Shown here piece after piece: positions 38,301 through 51,900 of a stretch of DNA of 64,000 nt. The DNA is taken from the NCBI GenBank assembly GCA_036172665.1, contig CM069873.1, positions 43,556,001 through 43,620,000 on the forward strand, given 5' to 3'. This stretch comes from Prosopocoilus inquinatus. Lineage: Eukaryota > Arthropoda > Insecta > Coleoptera > Lucanidae. Under the pieces are notes generated by a model that was given only the letters and a program-made list of their open reading frames with translations, did not search any database and was not told the DNA's origin. How positions within the stretch are numbered: position 1 is the stretch's first letter; every line of letters starts with the position of its first letter. The position numbers were made by a program, and so were the translations under genes.

Positions 38301-39975
38301 TAAGGATCGATTAGATACATCACAGGAACAACGCTAATGCGTGTTGTTTCATTTAAAACTATTTCCAGCTTCAGCTGCGTCCGAGAACTTCGTATCTCAC
38401 TTCAGAGTTACTGGAGCCCATCCAAACGTCAAATAACATGATAGATGAGTAAGGATCGATTACATTCATCACAGTAACAACGCTAATACGTGTTGTTTCG
38501 TTTAAAGCTATTTCCAGCTTCTGCTCCGACCGAAAACGTCGTATCTCACATCAGAGTTACTGGAGTCCATCGAAACGTCAAATAACATGATAGATAAGTA
38601 AGGATCGATTAGATACATCACAGGAACAACGCTAATACGTGTTGTTTCGTTTAAAATTATTTCCAGCTTCTGCTGCGTCCGAAAATTTCGTATCTAACAT
38701 CAAAGATACTGGAGTCCATCGAAACGCCAAATAACATGATAGATGAGTAAGGATCGATTAGATACATCACAGGAACAACGCTAATGCGTGTTGTTTCGTT
38801 TAAAACTATTTCCAGCTTCTGCTGCGTCCGAAAATTTCGTATCTCACATTAGAGTTACTGGAGTCCATCGAAACGTCAAATAACATGATAGATGAGTAAG
38901 GATCGATTAGATACATCACAGGAACAACGCTAATGCGTGTTGTTTCGTTTAAAACTATTTCCAGCTTCTGCTGCGTCCGAAAATTTCGTATCTCACATTA
39001 GAGTTACTGGAGTCCATCGAAACGTCAAATAACATGATAGATGAGTAAGGATCGATTAGATACATCACAGGAACAACGCTAATGCGTGTTGTTTCGTTTA
39101 AAACTATTTCGAGCTTCTGCTGCGTCCGAAAATTTCGTATCTCACATCAGAGTTACTGGAGTCCATCGAAACGTCAAATAACATAGTAGATAAGTAAGGA
39201 TCGATTAGATACATCACAGGAACAACGCTAATACGTGTTGTTTCATTTAAAACTATTTCCAGCTTCAGCTGCGTCCGAGAACTTCGTATCTCACTTCAGA
39301 GTTACTGGAGCCCATCCAAACGTCAAATAACATGATAGATGAGTAAGGATCGATTACATTCATCACAGGAACAACGCTAATACGTGTTGTTTCGTTTAAA
39401 GCTATTTCCAGCTTCTGCTGCGTCCGAAAACGTCGTATCTCACATCAGAGTTACTGGAGTCCATCGAAACGTCAAATAACATGATAGATAAGTAAGGATC
39501 GATTAGGTACATCACAGGAACAACGCTAATACGTGTTGTTTCGTTTAAAACTATTTCCAGCTTCTGCTGCGTCCGAAAATTTCGTATCTCACATCAGAGT
39601 TACTGGAGTCCATCGAAACGCCAAATAACATGATAGATGAGTAAGGATCGATTAGATACATCACAGGAACAACGCTAATGCGTTCTGTTTCGTTTAAAAC
39701 TATTTCCAGCTTCTGCTGTGTCCGAAAATTTCGTATTTCACATTAGAGATACTGGAGTCCATCGAAACGTCAAATAACATGATGGATGAGTAAGGATCGA
39801 TTAGATACATCACAGGAACAACGCTAATACGTGTTGTTTCATTTAAAACTATTTCCAGCTTCAGCTGCGTCCGAGAACTTCGTATCTCACATCAAAGTTA
39901 CTGGAGTCCATCGAAACGCCAAATAACATGATAGATGAGTAAGGATCGATTAGATACATCACAGGAACAACGCTA
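35379..39975 (+). repeat. 31-monomer higher-order repeat, copy 2
   Basis: Second tandem copy of the 31-unit block. It stays co-linear with copy 1 until about 39,975. There it changes to a unit reading tacgtgttgcttcg with gcgcccaaaaac, while copy 1 at 35,356 continues as gcgtgttgtttcg with gtccgaaaattt. The combined span 30,760-39,975 is therefore almost exactly two periods, as expected of one duplication event. Inside each copy the signature trimer (gattacattcatc unit with its two neighbours) occurs several times, so the block is itself built from earlier duplications. Confidence 0.9.
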
Positions 39976-41549
39976 ATACGTGTTGCTTCGTTTAAAACTA
40001 TTTCCAGCTCCTGCTGCGCCCAAAAACTTCGTATCTCACATCAGAGTTACTAGAGTCCATCGAAACGTCAAATAACATGATCGATAAGTAAGGATCGATT
40101 AGATACATCACAGGAACAACGCTAATGCGTGTTGTTTCGTTTAAAACTATTTCCAGCTTCTGCTGCGTCCGAGAACTTCTTATCTCACATCAGAGTTACT
40201 AGAGTCCATCGAAACGTCAAATATCATGATAGATGAGTAAGGATCGATTAGATACATCACAGGAACAACGCTAATGCGTGTTGTTTCGTTTAAAACTATT
40301 TCCAGCTTCTGCTGCGTCCGAAAATTTCGTATGTCACATCAGAGTTACTGGAGTCCATCGAAACGTCAAATATCATGATAGATGAGTAAGGATCGATTAG
40401 ATACATCACAGGAACAACGCTAATGCGTGTTGTTTCGTTTAAAACTATTTCCAGCTTCTGCTGCGTCCGAAAATTTCGTATCTCACATCAGAGTTACTGG
40501 AGTCCATCGAAACGCCAAATAACATGATAGATGAGTAAGGATCGATTAGATACATCACAGGAACAACGCTAATGCGTGTTGTTTCGTTTAAAACTATTTC
40601 CAGCTTCTGCTGCGTCCGAAAATTTCGTATCTCACATCAGAGTTACTGGAGTCCATCGAAACGTCAAATAACATGATAGATGAGTAAGGATCGATTAGAT
40701 ACATCACAGGAACAACGCTAATGCGTGTTGTTTCATTTAAAACTATTTCCAGCTTCAGCTGCGTCCGAGAACTTCGTATCTCACTTCAGAGATACTGGAG
40801 CCCATCCAAACGTCAAATAACATGATAGATGAGTAAGGATCGATTAGATACATCACAGGAACAACGCTAATGCGTGTTGTTTCGTTTAAAACTATTTCCA
40901 GCTTCTGCTGCGTCCGAAAATTTCGTATGTCACATCAGAGTTACTGGAGTCCATCGAAACGTCAAATATCATGATAGATGAGTAAGGATCGATTAGATAC
41001 ATCACAGGAACAACGCTAATACGTGTTGTTTCGTTTAAAATTATTTCCAGCTACTGCTGCGTCCGAGAATTTCGTATCTAACATCAAAGATACTGGAGTC
41101 CATCGAAACGCCAAATAACATGATAGATGAGTAAGGATCGATTAGATACATCACAGGAACAACGCTAATGCGTGTTGTTTCGTTTAAAACTATTTCCAGC
41201 TTCTGCTGCGTCCGAAAATTTCGTATCTCACATTAGAGTTACTGGAGTCCATCGAAACGTCAAATAACATGATAGATGAGTAAGGATCGATTAGATACAT
41301 CACAGGAACAACGCTAATGCGTGTTGTTTCGTTTAAAACTATTTCCAGCTTCTGCTGCGTCCGAAAATTTCGTATCTCACATTAGAGTTACTGGAGTCCA
41401 TCGAAACGTCAAATAACATGATAGATGAGTAAGGATCGATTAGATACATCACAGGAACAACGCTAATGCGTGTTGTTTCGTTTAAAACTATTTCGAGCTT
41501 CTGCTGCGTCCGAAAATTTCGTATCTCACATCAGAGTTACTGGAGTCCA

Positions 41550-41750
41550 TCGAAACGTCAAATAACATAGTAGATAAGTAAGGATCGATTAGATACATCA
41601 CAGGAACAACGCTAATACGTGTTGTTTCATTTAAAACTATTTCCAGCTTCAGCTGCGTCCGAGAACTTCGTATCTCACAACAAAAAAACTATTTCCAGCT
41701 TCTGCTGCGTCCGAAAATTTCGTATCTCACATTAGAGTTACTGGAGTCCA
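41550..41750 (+). repeat. Chimeric 201-bp unit carrying a 52-bp extra remnant, copy 1
   Basis: A unit runs normally through position 135 (ctcacaacaaa, ending at 41,684). It then jumps to position 84 of the next unit (aaaactatttcc), losing the 97 bases between. The junction lies in a run of seven A, formed by caaa before and aaaac after. This and its copy at 50,244-50,444 are the only places in the window where the 149-bp phase breaks by more than 2 bases. The short A-run overlap suggests an illegitimate, microhomology-type deletion rather than unit-for-unit exchange (inference). Confidence 0.92.
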
Positions 41751-42059
41751 TCGAAACGTCAAATAACATGATAGATGAGTAAGGATCGATTAGATACATC
41801 ATAGGAACAACGCTAATGCGTGTTGTTTCGTTTAAAACTATTTCCAGATTCTGCTGCGTCCGAAAATTTCGTATCTCACATTAGAGTTACTGGAGTCCAT
41901 CGAAACGTCAAATAACATGATAGATAAATAAGGATCGATTAGATACATCACAGGAACAACGCTAATACGTGTTGTTTCGTTTAAAACTATTTCCAGCTCC
42001 TGCTGCGTCCAAAAACTTCGTATCTCAGATCAGAGTTACTAGAGTCCATCGAAACGTCA

Positions 42060-42430
42060 AATAACATGATAGATGAGTAAGGATCGATTAGATATATCAC
42101 AGGAACAACGCTAATGCGTGTTGTTTCGTTTAAAACTATTTCCAGCTCCTGCTGCGTCCAAAAACTTCGTATCTCACATCAGAGTTACTGGAGTCCATCG
42201 AAACGCCAAATAACATGATAGATGAGTAAGGATCGATTAGATACATCACAGGAACAACGCTAATGCGTGTTGTTTCGTTTAAAACTATTTCCAGCTTCTG
42301 CTGCGTCCGAGAACTTTGTATCTCACATCAGAGGAACTGGAGTCCATCCAAACGTCAAATAACATGATAGATGAGTAAGGATCGATTAGATACATCACAG
42401 GAACAACGCTAATACGTGTTGTTTCGCTTA
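42060..42430 (+). repeat. Segment of left-domain type inside the right domain
   Basis: Two and a half units here read gattagatatatcac, ctcctgctgcgtccaaaaacttcg, cgccaaat, gagaactttg, cagaggaactgg, ccatccaaacg and taatacgtg. This is the same order as 7,170-7,500, with one visible change (cacctc there, cacatc here). The agaggaactg marker lies at 5,641, 7,429 and here near 42,330 and nowhere else. In the otherwise matching superblock copy the corresponding place near 50,760 has ordinary units. The segment therefore looks like an import from about 35 kb away or from an unseen copy. Confidence 0.78.
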
Positions 42431-45149
42431 AAACTATTTCCAGCTTCTGCTGCGTCCGAAAATTTCGTATCTCACATTAGAGTTACTGGAGTTCATCGAA
42501 ACGTCAAATAACATGATAGATGAGTAAGGATCGATTAGATACATCACAGGAACAACGCTAATGCGTGTTGTTTCGTTTAAAACTATTTCCAGCTTCTGCT
42601 GCGTCCGAAAATTTCGTATCTCACATCAGAGTTACTGGAGTCCATCGAAACGTCAAATAACATGATAGATGAGTAAGGATCGATTAGATACATCACAGGA
42701 ACAACGCTAATGCGTGTTGTTTCATTTAAAACTATTTCCAGCTTCAGCTGCGTCCGAGAACTTCGTATCTCACTTCAGAGTTACTGGAGCCCATCCAAAC
42801 GTCAAATAACATGATAGATGAGTAAGGATCGATTACATTCATCACAGTAACAACGCTAATACGTGTTGTTTCGTTTAAAGCTATTTCCAGCTTCTGCTGC
42901 GTCCGAAAATTTCGTATCTCACATTAGAGTTACTGGAGTCCATCGAAACGTCAAATAACATGATAGATGAGTAAGGATCGATTAGATACATCACAGGAAC
43001 AACGCTAATACGTGTTGTTTCGTTTAAAACTATTTCCAGCTTCTGCTGCGTCCGAAAATTTCGTATCTCACATCAGAGTTACTGGAGTCCATCGAAACGT
43101 CAAATAACATAGTAGATAAGTAAGGATCGATTAGATACATCACAGGAACAACGCAAATACGTGTTGTTTCATTTAAAACTATTTCCAGCTTCAGCTGCGT
43201 CCGAGAACTTCGTATCTCACAACAAAGTTACTGGAGTTCATCGAAACGCCAAATAACATGATAGATAAGTTAGGATCGATTAGATACATCACAGGAACAA
43301 CGCTAATACGTGTTGTTTCGTTTAAAATTATTTCCAGCTTCTGCTGCGTCCGAAAATTTCGTATCTAACATCAAAGATACTGGAGTCCATCGAAACGCCA
43401 AATAACATGATAGATGAGTAAGGATCGATTAGATACATCACAGGAACAACGCTAATGCGTGTTGTTTCGTTTAAAACTATTTCCAGCTTCTGCTGCGTCC
43501 GAAAATTTCGTATCTCACATTAGAGTTACTGGAGCCCATCGAAACGTCAAATAACATGATAGATGAGTAAGGATCGATTAGATACATCACAGGAACAACG
43601 CTAATGCGTGTTGTTTCGTTTAAAACTATTTCCAGCTTCTGCTGCGTCCGAAAATTTCGTATCTCACATTAGAGTTACTGGAGTCCATCGAAACGTCAAA
43701 TAACATGATAGATGAGTAAGGATCGATTAGATACATCACAGGAACAACGCTAATACGTGTTGTTTCGTTTAAAACTATTTCCAGCTTCTGCTGCGTCCGA
43801 AAATTTCGTATCTCACATCAGAGTTACTGGAGTCCATCGAAACGTCAAATAACATAGTAGATAAGTAAGGATCGATTAGATACATCACAGGAACAACGCA
43901 AATACGTGTTGTTTCATTTAAAACTATTTCCAGCTTCAGCTGCGTCCGAGAACTTCGTATCTCACAACAAAGTTACTGGAGTTCATCGAAACGCCAAATA
44001 ACATGATAGATGAGTAAGGATCGATTAGGTACATCACAGGAACAACGCTAATGCGTGTTGTTTCATTTAAAACTATTTCCAGCTTCAGCTGCGTCCGAGA
44101 ACTTCGTATCTCACTTCAGAGTTACTGGAGCCCATCCAAACGTCAAATAACATGATAGATGAGTAAGGATCGATTACATTCATCAAAGGAACAACGCTAA
44201 TACGTGTTGTTTCGTTTAAAGCTATTTCCAGCTTCTGCTGCGTCCGAAAACGTCGTATCTCACATCAGAGTTACTGGAGTCCATCGAAACGTCAAATAAC
44301 ATGATAGATAAGTAAGGATCGATTAGATACATCACAGGAACAACGCTAATACGTGTTGTTTCGTTTAAAACTATTTCCAGCTTCTGCTGCGTCCGAAAAT
44401 TTCGTATCTCACATCAGAGTTACTGGAGTCCATCGAAACGCCAAATAACATGATAGATGAGTAAGGATCGATTAGATACATCACAGGAACAACGCTAATG
44501 CGTTTTGTTTCGTTTAAAACTATTTCCAGCTTCTGCTGCGTCCGAAAATTTCGTATGTCACATCAGAGTTACTGGAGTCCATCGAAACGTAAAATAACAT
44601 GATCGATAAGTAAGGATCGATTAGATACATCACAGGAACAACGCTAATACGTGTTGTTTCGTTTAAAACTATTTCCAGCTTCTGCTGCGTCCGAAAATTT
44701 CGTATCTCACATCAGAGTTACTGGAGTCCATCGAAACGCCAAATAACATGATAGATGAGTAAGGATCGATTAGATACATCACAGGAACAACGCTGATGCG
44801 TGTTGTTTCGTTTAAAACTATTTCCAGCTTCTGCTGCGTCCGAAAATTTCGTATCTCACATTAGAGTTACTGGAGTCCATCGAAACGTCAAATAACATGA
44901 TAGATGAGTAAGGATCGATTAGATACATCACAGGAACAACGCTAATACGTGTTGTTTCATTTAAAACTATTTCCAGCTTCAGCTGCGTCCGAGAACTTCG
45001 TATCTCACATCAAAGTTACTGGAGTCCATCGAAACGTCAAATAACATGATAGATGAGTAAGGATCGATTACATTCATCACAGTAACAACGCTAATACGTG
45101 TTGTTTCGTTTAAAGCTATTTCCAGCTTCTGCTGCGTCCGAAAACGTCG

Positions 45150-48100
45150 TATCTCACTTCAGAGTTACTGGAGCCCATCCAAACGTCAAATAACATGATA
45201 GATGAGTAAGGATCGATTACATTCATCACAGGAACAACGCTAATACGTGTTGTTTCGTTTAAAACTATTTCCAGCTTCTGCTGCGTCCGAAAATTTCGTA
45301 TCTCACATTAGAGTTACTGGAGTCCATCGAAACGTCAAATAACATGATAGATGAGTAAGGATCGATTAGATACATCACAGGAACAACGCTAATGCGTGTT
45401 GTTTCGTTTAAAACTATTTCCAGCTTCTGCTGCGTCCGAAAATTTCGTATCTCACATTAGAGTTACTGGAGTCCATCGAAACGTCAAATAACATGATAGA
45501 TGAGTAAGGATCGATTAGATACATCACAGGAACAACGCTAATGCGTGTTGTTTCGTTTAAAACTATTTCCAGCTTCTGCTGCGTCCGAAAATTTCGTATC
45601 TCACATCAGAGTTACTGGAGTCCATCGAAACGTCAAATAACATGATAGATGAGTAAGGATCGATTAGATACATCACAGGAACAACGCTAATGCGTGTTGT
45701 TTCATTTAAAACTATTTCCAGCTTCAGCTGCGTCCGAGAACTTCGTATCTCACTTCAGAGTTACTGGAGCCCATCCAAACGTCAAATAACATGATAGATG
45801 AGTAAGGATCGATTACATTCATCACAGTAACAACGCTAATACGTGTTGTTTCGTTTAAAGCTATTTCCAGTTTCTGCTGCGTCCGAAAACGTCGTATCTC
45901 ACATCAGAGTTACTGGAGTCCATCGAAACGTCAAATAACATGATAGATAAGTAAGGATCGATTAGATACATCACAGGAACAACGCTAATACGTGTTGTTT
46001 CGTTTAAAATTATTTCCAGCTTCTGCTGCGTCCGAAAATTTCGTATCTAACATCAAAGATACTGGAGTCCATCGAAACGTCAAATAACATGATAGATGAG
46101 TAAGGATCGATTAGATACATCACAGGAACAACGCTAATGCGTGTTGTTTCGTTTAAAACTATTTCCAGCTTCTGCTGCGACCGAAAATTTCGTATCTCAC
46201 ATTAGAGTTACTGGAGTCCATCGAAACGTCAAATAACATGATAGATGAGTAAGGATCGATTAGATACATCACAGGAACAACGCTAATACGTGTTGTTTCG
46301 TTTAAAACTATTTCCAGCTTCTGCTGCGTCCGAAAATTTCGTATCTCACATTAGAGTTACTGGAGTCCATCGAAACGTCAAATAACATGATAGATGAGTA
46401 AGGATCGATTAGATACATCACAGGAACAACGCTAATGCGTGTTGTTTCGTTTAAAACTATTTCGAGCTTCTGCTGCGTCCGAAAATTTCGTATCTCACAT
46501 CAGAGTTACTGGAGTCCATCGAAACGTCAAATAACATAGTAGATAAGTAAGGATCGATTAGATACATCACAGGAACAACGCTAATACGTGTTGTTTCATT
46601 TAAAACTATTTCCAGCTTCAGCTGCGTCCGAGAACTTCGTATCTCACAACAAAGTTACTGGAGTCCATCGAAACGCCAAATAACATGATAGATGAGTAAG
46701 GATCGATTAGATACATCACAGGAACAACGCTAATGCGTGTTGTTTCGTTTAAAACTATTTCCAGCTTCTGCTGCGTCCGAAAATTTCGTATCTCACATTA
46801 GAGTTACTGGAGTCCATCGAAACGTCAAATAACATGATAGATGAGTAAGGATCGATTAGATACATCATAGGAACAACGCTAATGCGTGTTGTTTCGTTTA
46901 AAACTATTTCCAGCTTCTGCTGCGTCCGAAAATTTCGTATCTCACATTAGAGTTACTGGAGTCCATCGAAACGTCAAATAAAATGATAGATAAATAAGGA
47001 TCGATTAGATACATCACAGGAACAACGCTAATACGTGTTGTTTCGTTTAAAACTATTTCCAGCTCCTGCTGCGTCCAAAAACTTCGTATCTCAGATCAAA
47101 GTTACTAGAGTCCATCGAAACGTCAAATAACATGATAGATGAGTAAGGGTCGATTAGATACATCACAGGAACAACGCTAATACGTGTTGTTTCGTTTAAA
47201 ACTATTTCCAGCTTCTGCTGCGTCCGAAAATTTCGTATCTCACATTAGAGTTACTGGAGTCCATCGAAACGTCAAATAACATGATAGATGGGTAAGGATC
47301 GATCAGATACATCATAGGAACAACGCTAATGCGTGTTGTTTCGTTTAAAACTATTTCCAGCTTCTGCTGCGTCCGAAAATTTCGTATCTCACATTAGAGT
47401 TACTGTAGTCCATCGAAACGTCAAATAACATGATAGATGAGTAAGGATCGATTAGATACATCACAGGAACAACGCTAGTGCGTGTTGTTTCGTTTAAAAC
47501 TATTTCCAGCTTCTGCTGCGTCCGAAAATTTCGTATCTCACATTAGAGTTACTGGAGTCCATCGAAACGTCAAATAACATGATAGATGAGTAAGGATCGA
47601 TTAGATACATCACAGGAACAACGCTAATGCGTGTTGTTTCGTTTAAAACTATTTCCAGCTTCTGCTGCGTCCGAAAATTTCGTATCTCACATCAGAGTTA
47701 CTGGAGTCCATCGAAACGTCAAATAACATGATAGATGAGTAAGGATCGATTAGATACATCACAGGAACAACGCTAATGCGTGTTGTTTCATTTAAAACTA
47801 TTTCCAGCTTCAGCTGCGTCCGAGAACTTCGTATCTCACTTCAGAGTTACTGGAGCCCATCCAAACGTCAAATAACATGATAGATGAGTAAGGATCGATT
47901 ACATTCATCACAGTAACAACGCTAATACGTGTTGTTTCGTTTAAAGCTATTTCCAGCTTCTGCTCCGACCGAAAACGTCGTATCTCACATCAGAGTTACT
48001 GGAGTCCATCGAAACGTCAAATAACATGATAGATAAGTAAGGATCGATTAGATACATCACAGGAACAACGCTAATACGTGTTGTTTCGTTTAAAATTATT

Positions 48101-48966
48101 TCCAGCTTCTGCTGCGTCCGAAAATTTCGTATCTAACATCAAAGATACTGGAGTCCATCGAAACGCCAAATAACATGATAGATGAGTAAGGATCGATTAG
48201 ATACATCACAGGAACAACGCTAATGCGTGTTGTTTCGTTTAAAACTATTTCCAGCTTCAGCTGCGTCCGAGAACTTCGTATCTCACTTCAGAGTTACTGG
48301 AGCCCATCCAAACGTCAAATAACATGATAGATGAGTAAGGATCGATTACATTCATCACAGGAACAACGCTAATACGTGTTGTTTCGTTTAAAGCTATTTC
48401 CAGCTTCTGCTGCGTCCGAAAACGTCGTATCTCACATCAGAGTTACTGGAGTCCATCGAAACGTCAAATAACATGATAGATAAGTAAGGATCGATTAGAT
48501 ACATCACAGGAACAACGCTAATACGTGTTGTTTCGTTTAAAACTATTTCCAGCTTCTGCTGCGTCCGAAAATTTCGTATCTCACATCAGAGTTACTGGAG
48601 TCCATCGAAACGCCAAATAACATGATAGATGAGTAAGGATCGATTAGATACATCACAGGAACAACGCTAATGCGTTTTGTTTCGTTTAAAACTATTTCCA
48701 GCTTCTGCTGCGTCCGAAAATTTCGTATTTCACATTAGAGATACTGGAGTCCATCGAAACGTCAAATAACATGATGGATGAGTAAGGATCGATTAGATAC
48801 ATCACAGGAACAACGCTAATACGTGTTGTTTCATTTAAAACTATTTCCAGCTTCAGCTGCGTCCGAGAACTTCGTATCTCACATCAAAGTTACTGGAGTC
48901 CATCGAAACGCCAAATAACATGATAGATGAGTAAGGATCGATTAGATACATCACAGGAACAACGCT
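45150..48966 (+). repeat. Higher-order repeat, copy 3 (edited: +1 and -3 monomers)
   Basis: From 45,150 this follows copy 2 (from about 35,860) at an offset of 9,290 bp, i.e. 62 units plus one 52-bp remnant. An extra unit at about 47,540-47,690 raises the offset to 9,439. At 48,240-48,290 three units present in copy 2 (around 38,800-39,270) are missing, giving 8,992. The copy keeps the gatgggtaagg unit (47,287), gctagtgcg, and tctgctccgaccg (47,959), so it shares these with copies 1 and 2. Near 48,674 it reads gcgttttgtt where copies 1 and 2 have gcgttctgtt. Confidence 0.85.
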
Positions 48967-51900
48967 AATACGTGTTGCTTCGTTTAAAACTATTTCCAGC
49001 TCCTGCTGCGCCCAAAAACTTCGTATCTCACATCAGAGTTACTAGAGTCCATCGAAACGTCAAATAACATGATCGATAAGTAAGGATCGATTAGATACAT
49101 CACAGGAACAACGCTAATGCGTGTTGTTTCGTTTAAAACTATTTCCAGCTTCTGCTGCGTCCGAGAACTTCTTATCTCACATCAGAGTTACTAGAGTCCA
49201 TCGAAACGTCAAATATCATGATAGATGAGTAAGGATCGATTAGATACATCACAGGAACAACGCTAATGCGTGTTGTTTCGTTTAAAACTATTTCCAGCTT
49301 CTGCTGCGTCCGAAAATTTCGTATGTCACATCAGAGTTACTGGAGTCCATCGAAACGTCAAATATCATGATAGATGAGTAAGGATCGATTAGATACATCA
49401 CAGGAACAACGCTAATGCGTGTTGTTTCGTTTAAAACTATTTCCAGCTTCTGCTGCGTCCGAAAATTTCGTATCTCACATCAGAGTTACTGGAGTCCATC
49501 GAAACGCCAAATAACATGATAGATGAGTAAGGATCGATTAGATACATCACAGGAACAACGCTAATGCGTGTTGTTTCGTTTAAAACTATTTCCAGCTTCT
49601 GCTGCGTCCGAAAATTTCGTATCTCACATTAGAGTTACTGGAGTCCATCGAAACGTCAAATAACATGATAGATGAGTAAGGATCGATTAGATACATCACA
49701 GGAACAACGCTAATGCGTGTTGTTTCGTTTAAAACTATTTCCAGCTTCTGCTGCGTCCGAAAATTTCGTATCTCACATCAGAGTTACTGGAGTCCATCGA
49801 AACGTCAAATAACATGATAGATGAGTAAGGATCGATTAGATACATCACAGGAACAACGCTAATGCGTGTTGTTTCATTTAAAACTATTTCCAGCTTCAGC
49901 TGCGTCCGAGAACTTCGTATCTCACTTCAGAGTTACTGGAGCCCATCCAAACGTCAAATAACATGATAGATGAGTAAGGATCGATTACATTCATCACAGT
50001 AACAACGCTAATACGTGTTGTTTCGTTTAAAGCTATTTCCAGCTTCTGCTGCGTCCGAAAACGTCGTATCTCACATCAGAGTTACTGGAGTCCATCGAAA
50101 CGTCAAATAACATGATAGATGAGTAAGGATCGATTAGATACATCACAGGAACAACGCTAATGCGTGTTGTTTCGTTTAAAACTATTTCGAGCTTCTGCTG
50201 CGTCCGAAAATTTCGTATCTCACATCAGAGTTACTGGAGTCCATCGAAACGTCAAATAACATAGTAGATAAGTAAGGATCGATTAGATACATCACAGGAA
50301 CAACGCTAATACGTGTTGTTTCATTTAAAACTATTTCCAGCTTCAGCTGCGTCCGAGAACTTCGTATCTCACAACAAAAAAACTATTTCCAGCTTCTGCT
50401 GCGTCCGAAAATTTCGTATCTCACATTAGAGTTACTGGAGTCCATCGAAACGTCAAATAACATGATAGATGAGTAAGGATCGATTAGATACATCATAGGA
50501 ACAACGCTAATGCGTGTTGTTTCGTTTAAAACTATTTCCAGATTCTGCTGCGTCCGAAAATTTCGTATCTCACATTAGAGTTACTGGAGTCCATCGAAAC
50601 GTCAAATAACATGATAGATAAATAAGGATCGATTAGATACATCACAGGAACAACGCTAATACGTGTTGTTTCGTTTAAAACTATTTCCAGCTCCTGCTGC
50701 GTCCAAAAACTTCGTATCTCAGATCAGAGTTACTAGAGTCCATCGAAACGTCAAATAACATGATAGATGAGTAAGGATCGATTAGATACATCACAGGAAC
50801 AACGCTAATGCGTGTTGTTTCGTTTAAAACTATTTCCAGCTTCTGCTGCGTCCGAAAATTTCGTATCTCACATTAGAGTTACTGGAGTCCATCGAAACGT
50901 CAAATAACATGATAGATGGGTAAGGATCGATCAGATACATCATAGGAACAACGCTAATGCGTGTTGTTTCGTTTAAAACTATTTCCAGCTTCTGCTGCGT
51001 CCGAAAATTTCGTATCTCACATTAGAGTTACTGTAGTCCATCGAAATGTCAAATAACATGATAGATGAGTAAGGATCGATTAGATACATCACAGGAACAA
51101 CGCTAATGCGTGTTGTTTCGTTTAAAACTATTTCCAGCTTCTGCTGCGTCCGAAAATTTCGTATCTCACATTAGAGTTACTGGAGTTCATCGAAACGTCA
51201 AATAACATGATAGATGAGTAAGGATCGATTAGATACATCACAGGAACAACGCTAATGCGTGTTGTTTCGTTTAAAACTATTTCCAGCTTCTGCTGCGTCC
51301 GAAAATTTCGTATCTCACATCAGAGTTACTGGAGTCCATCGAAACGTCAAATAACATGATAGATGAGTAAGGATCGATTAGATACATCACAGGAACAACG
51401 CTAATGCGTGTTGTTTCATTTAAAACTATTTCCAGCTTCAGCTGCGTCCGAGAACTTCGTATCTCACTTCAGAGTTACTGGAGCCCATCCAAACGTCAAA
51501 TAACATGATAGATGAGTAAGGATCGATTACATTCATCACAGTAACAACGCTAATACGTGTTGTTTCGTTTAAAGCTATTTCCAGCTTCTGCTGCGTCCGA
51601 AAACGTCGTATCTCACATCAGAGTTACTGGAGTCCATCGAAACGTCAAATAACATGATAGATAAGTTAGGATCGATTAGATACATCACAGGAACAACGCT
51701 AATACGTGTTGTTTCGTTTAAAATTATTTCCAGCCTCTGCTGCGTCCGAAAATTTCGTATCTAACATCAAAGATACTGGAGTCCATCGAAACGCCAAATA
51801 ACATGATAGATGAGTAAGGATCGATTAGATACATCACAGGAACAACGCTAATGCGTGTTGTTTCGTTTAAAACTATTTCCAGCTTCTGCTGCGTCCGAAA

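Larger units (their letters stand above)
39976..45149 (+). repeat. Segment following HOR copy 2, repeated after copy 3
   Basis: The stretch 39,976-42,050 matches 48,967-50,740, and 42,490-45,050 matches 51,185-53,300. Offsets step 8,992, 8,694, 8,396, 8,247 bp, each change being a whole number of units. Shared markers are gttgcttcg with gcgccc, catgatcgataag, gagaacttctt, gtatgtcac, aaatatcatg, tttcgagcttctg, the chimeric unit, gagttcatcg (42,489/51,183), gataagttagg (43,264/51,660), catcaaagg (44,181/52,577) and cgaaacgtaaaataac (44,584/52,831). The interval 40,800-41,450 differs between copies and looks replaced. The pair supports a superblock of about 8.2-9.4 kb formed by the 31-unit block plus this segment. 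Confidence 0.82.

Noticed and set aside
41685..41750. Possible transposon or foreign insertion at the phase break
   Set aside because: Both sides of the junction are ordinary satellite sequence. The break is fully explained by a 97-bp deletion between unit position 135 and position 84 of the next unit.
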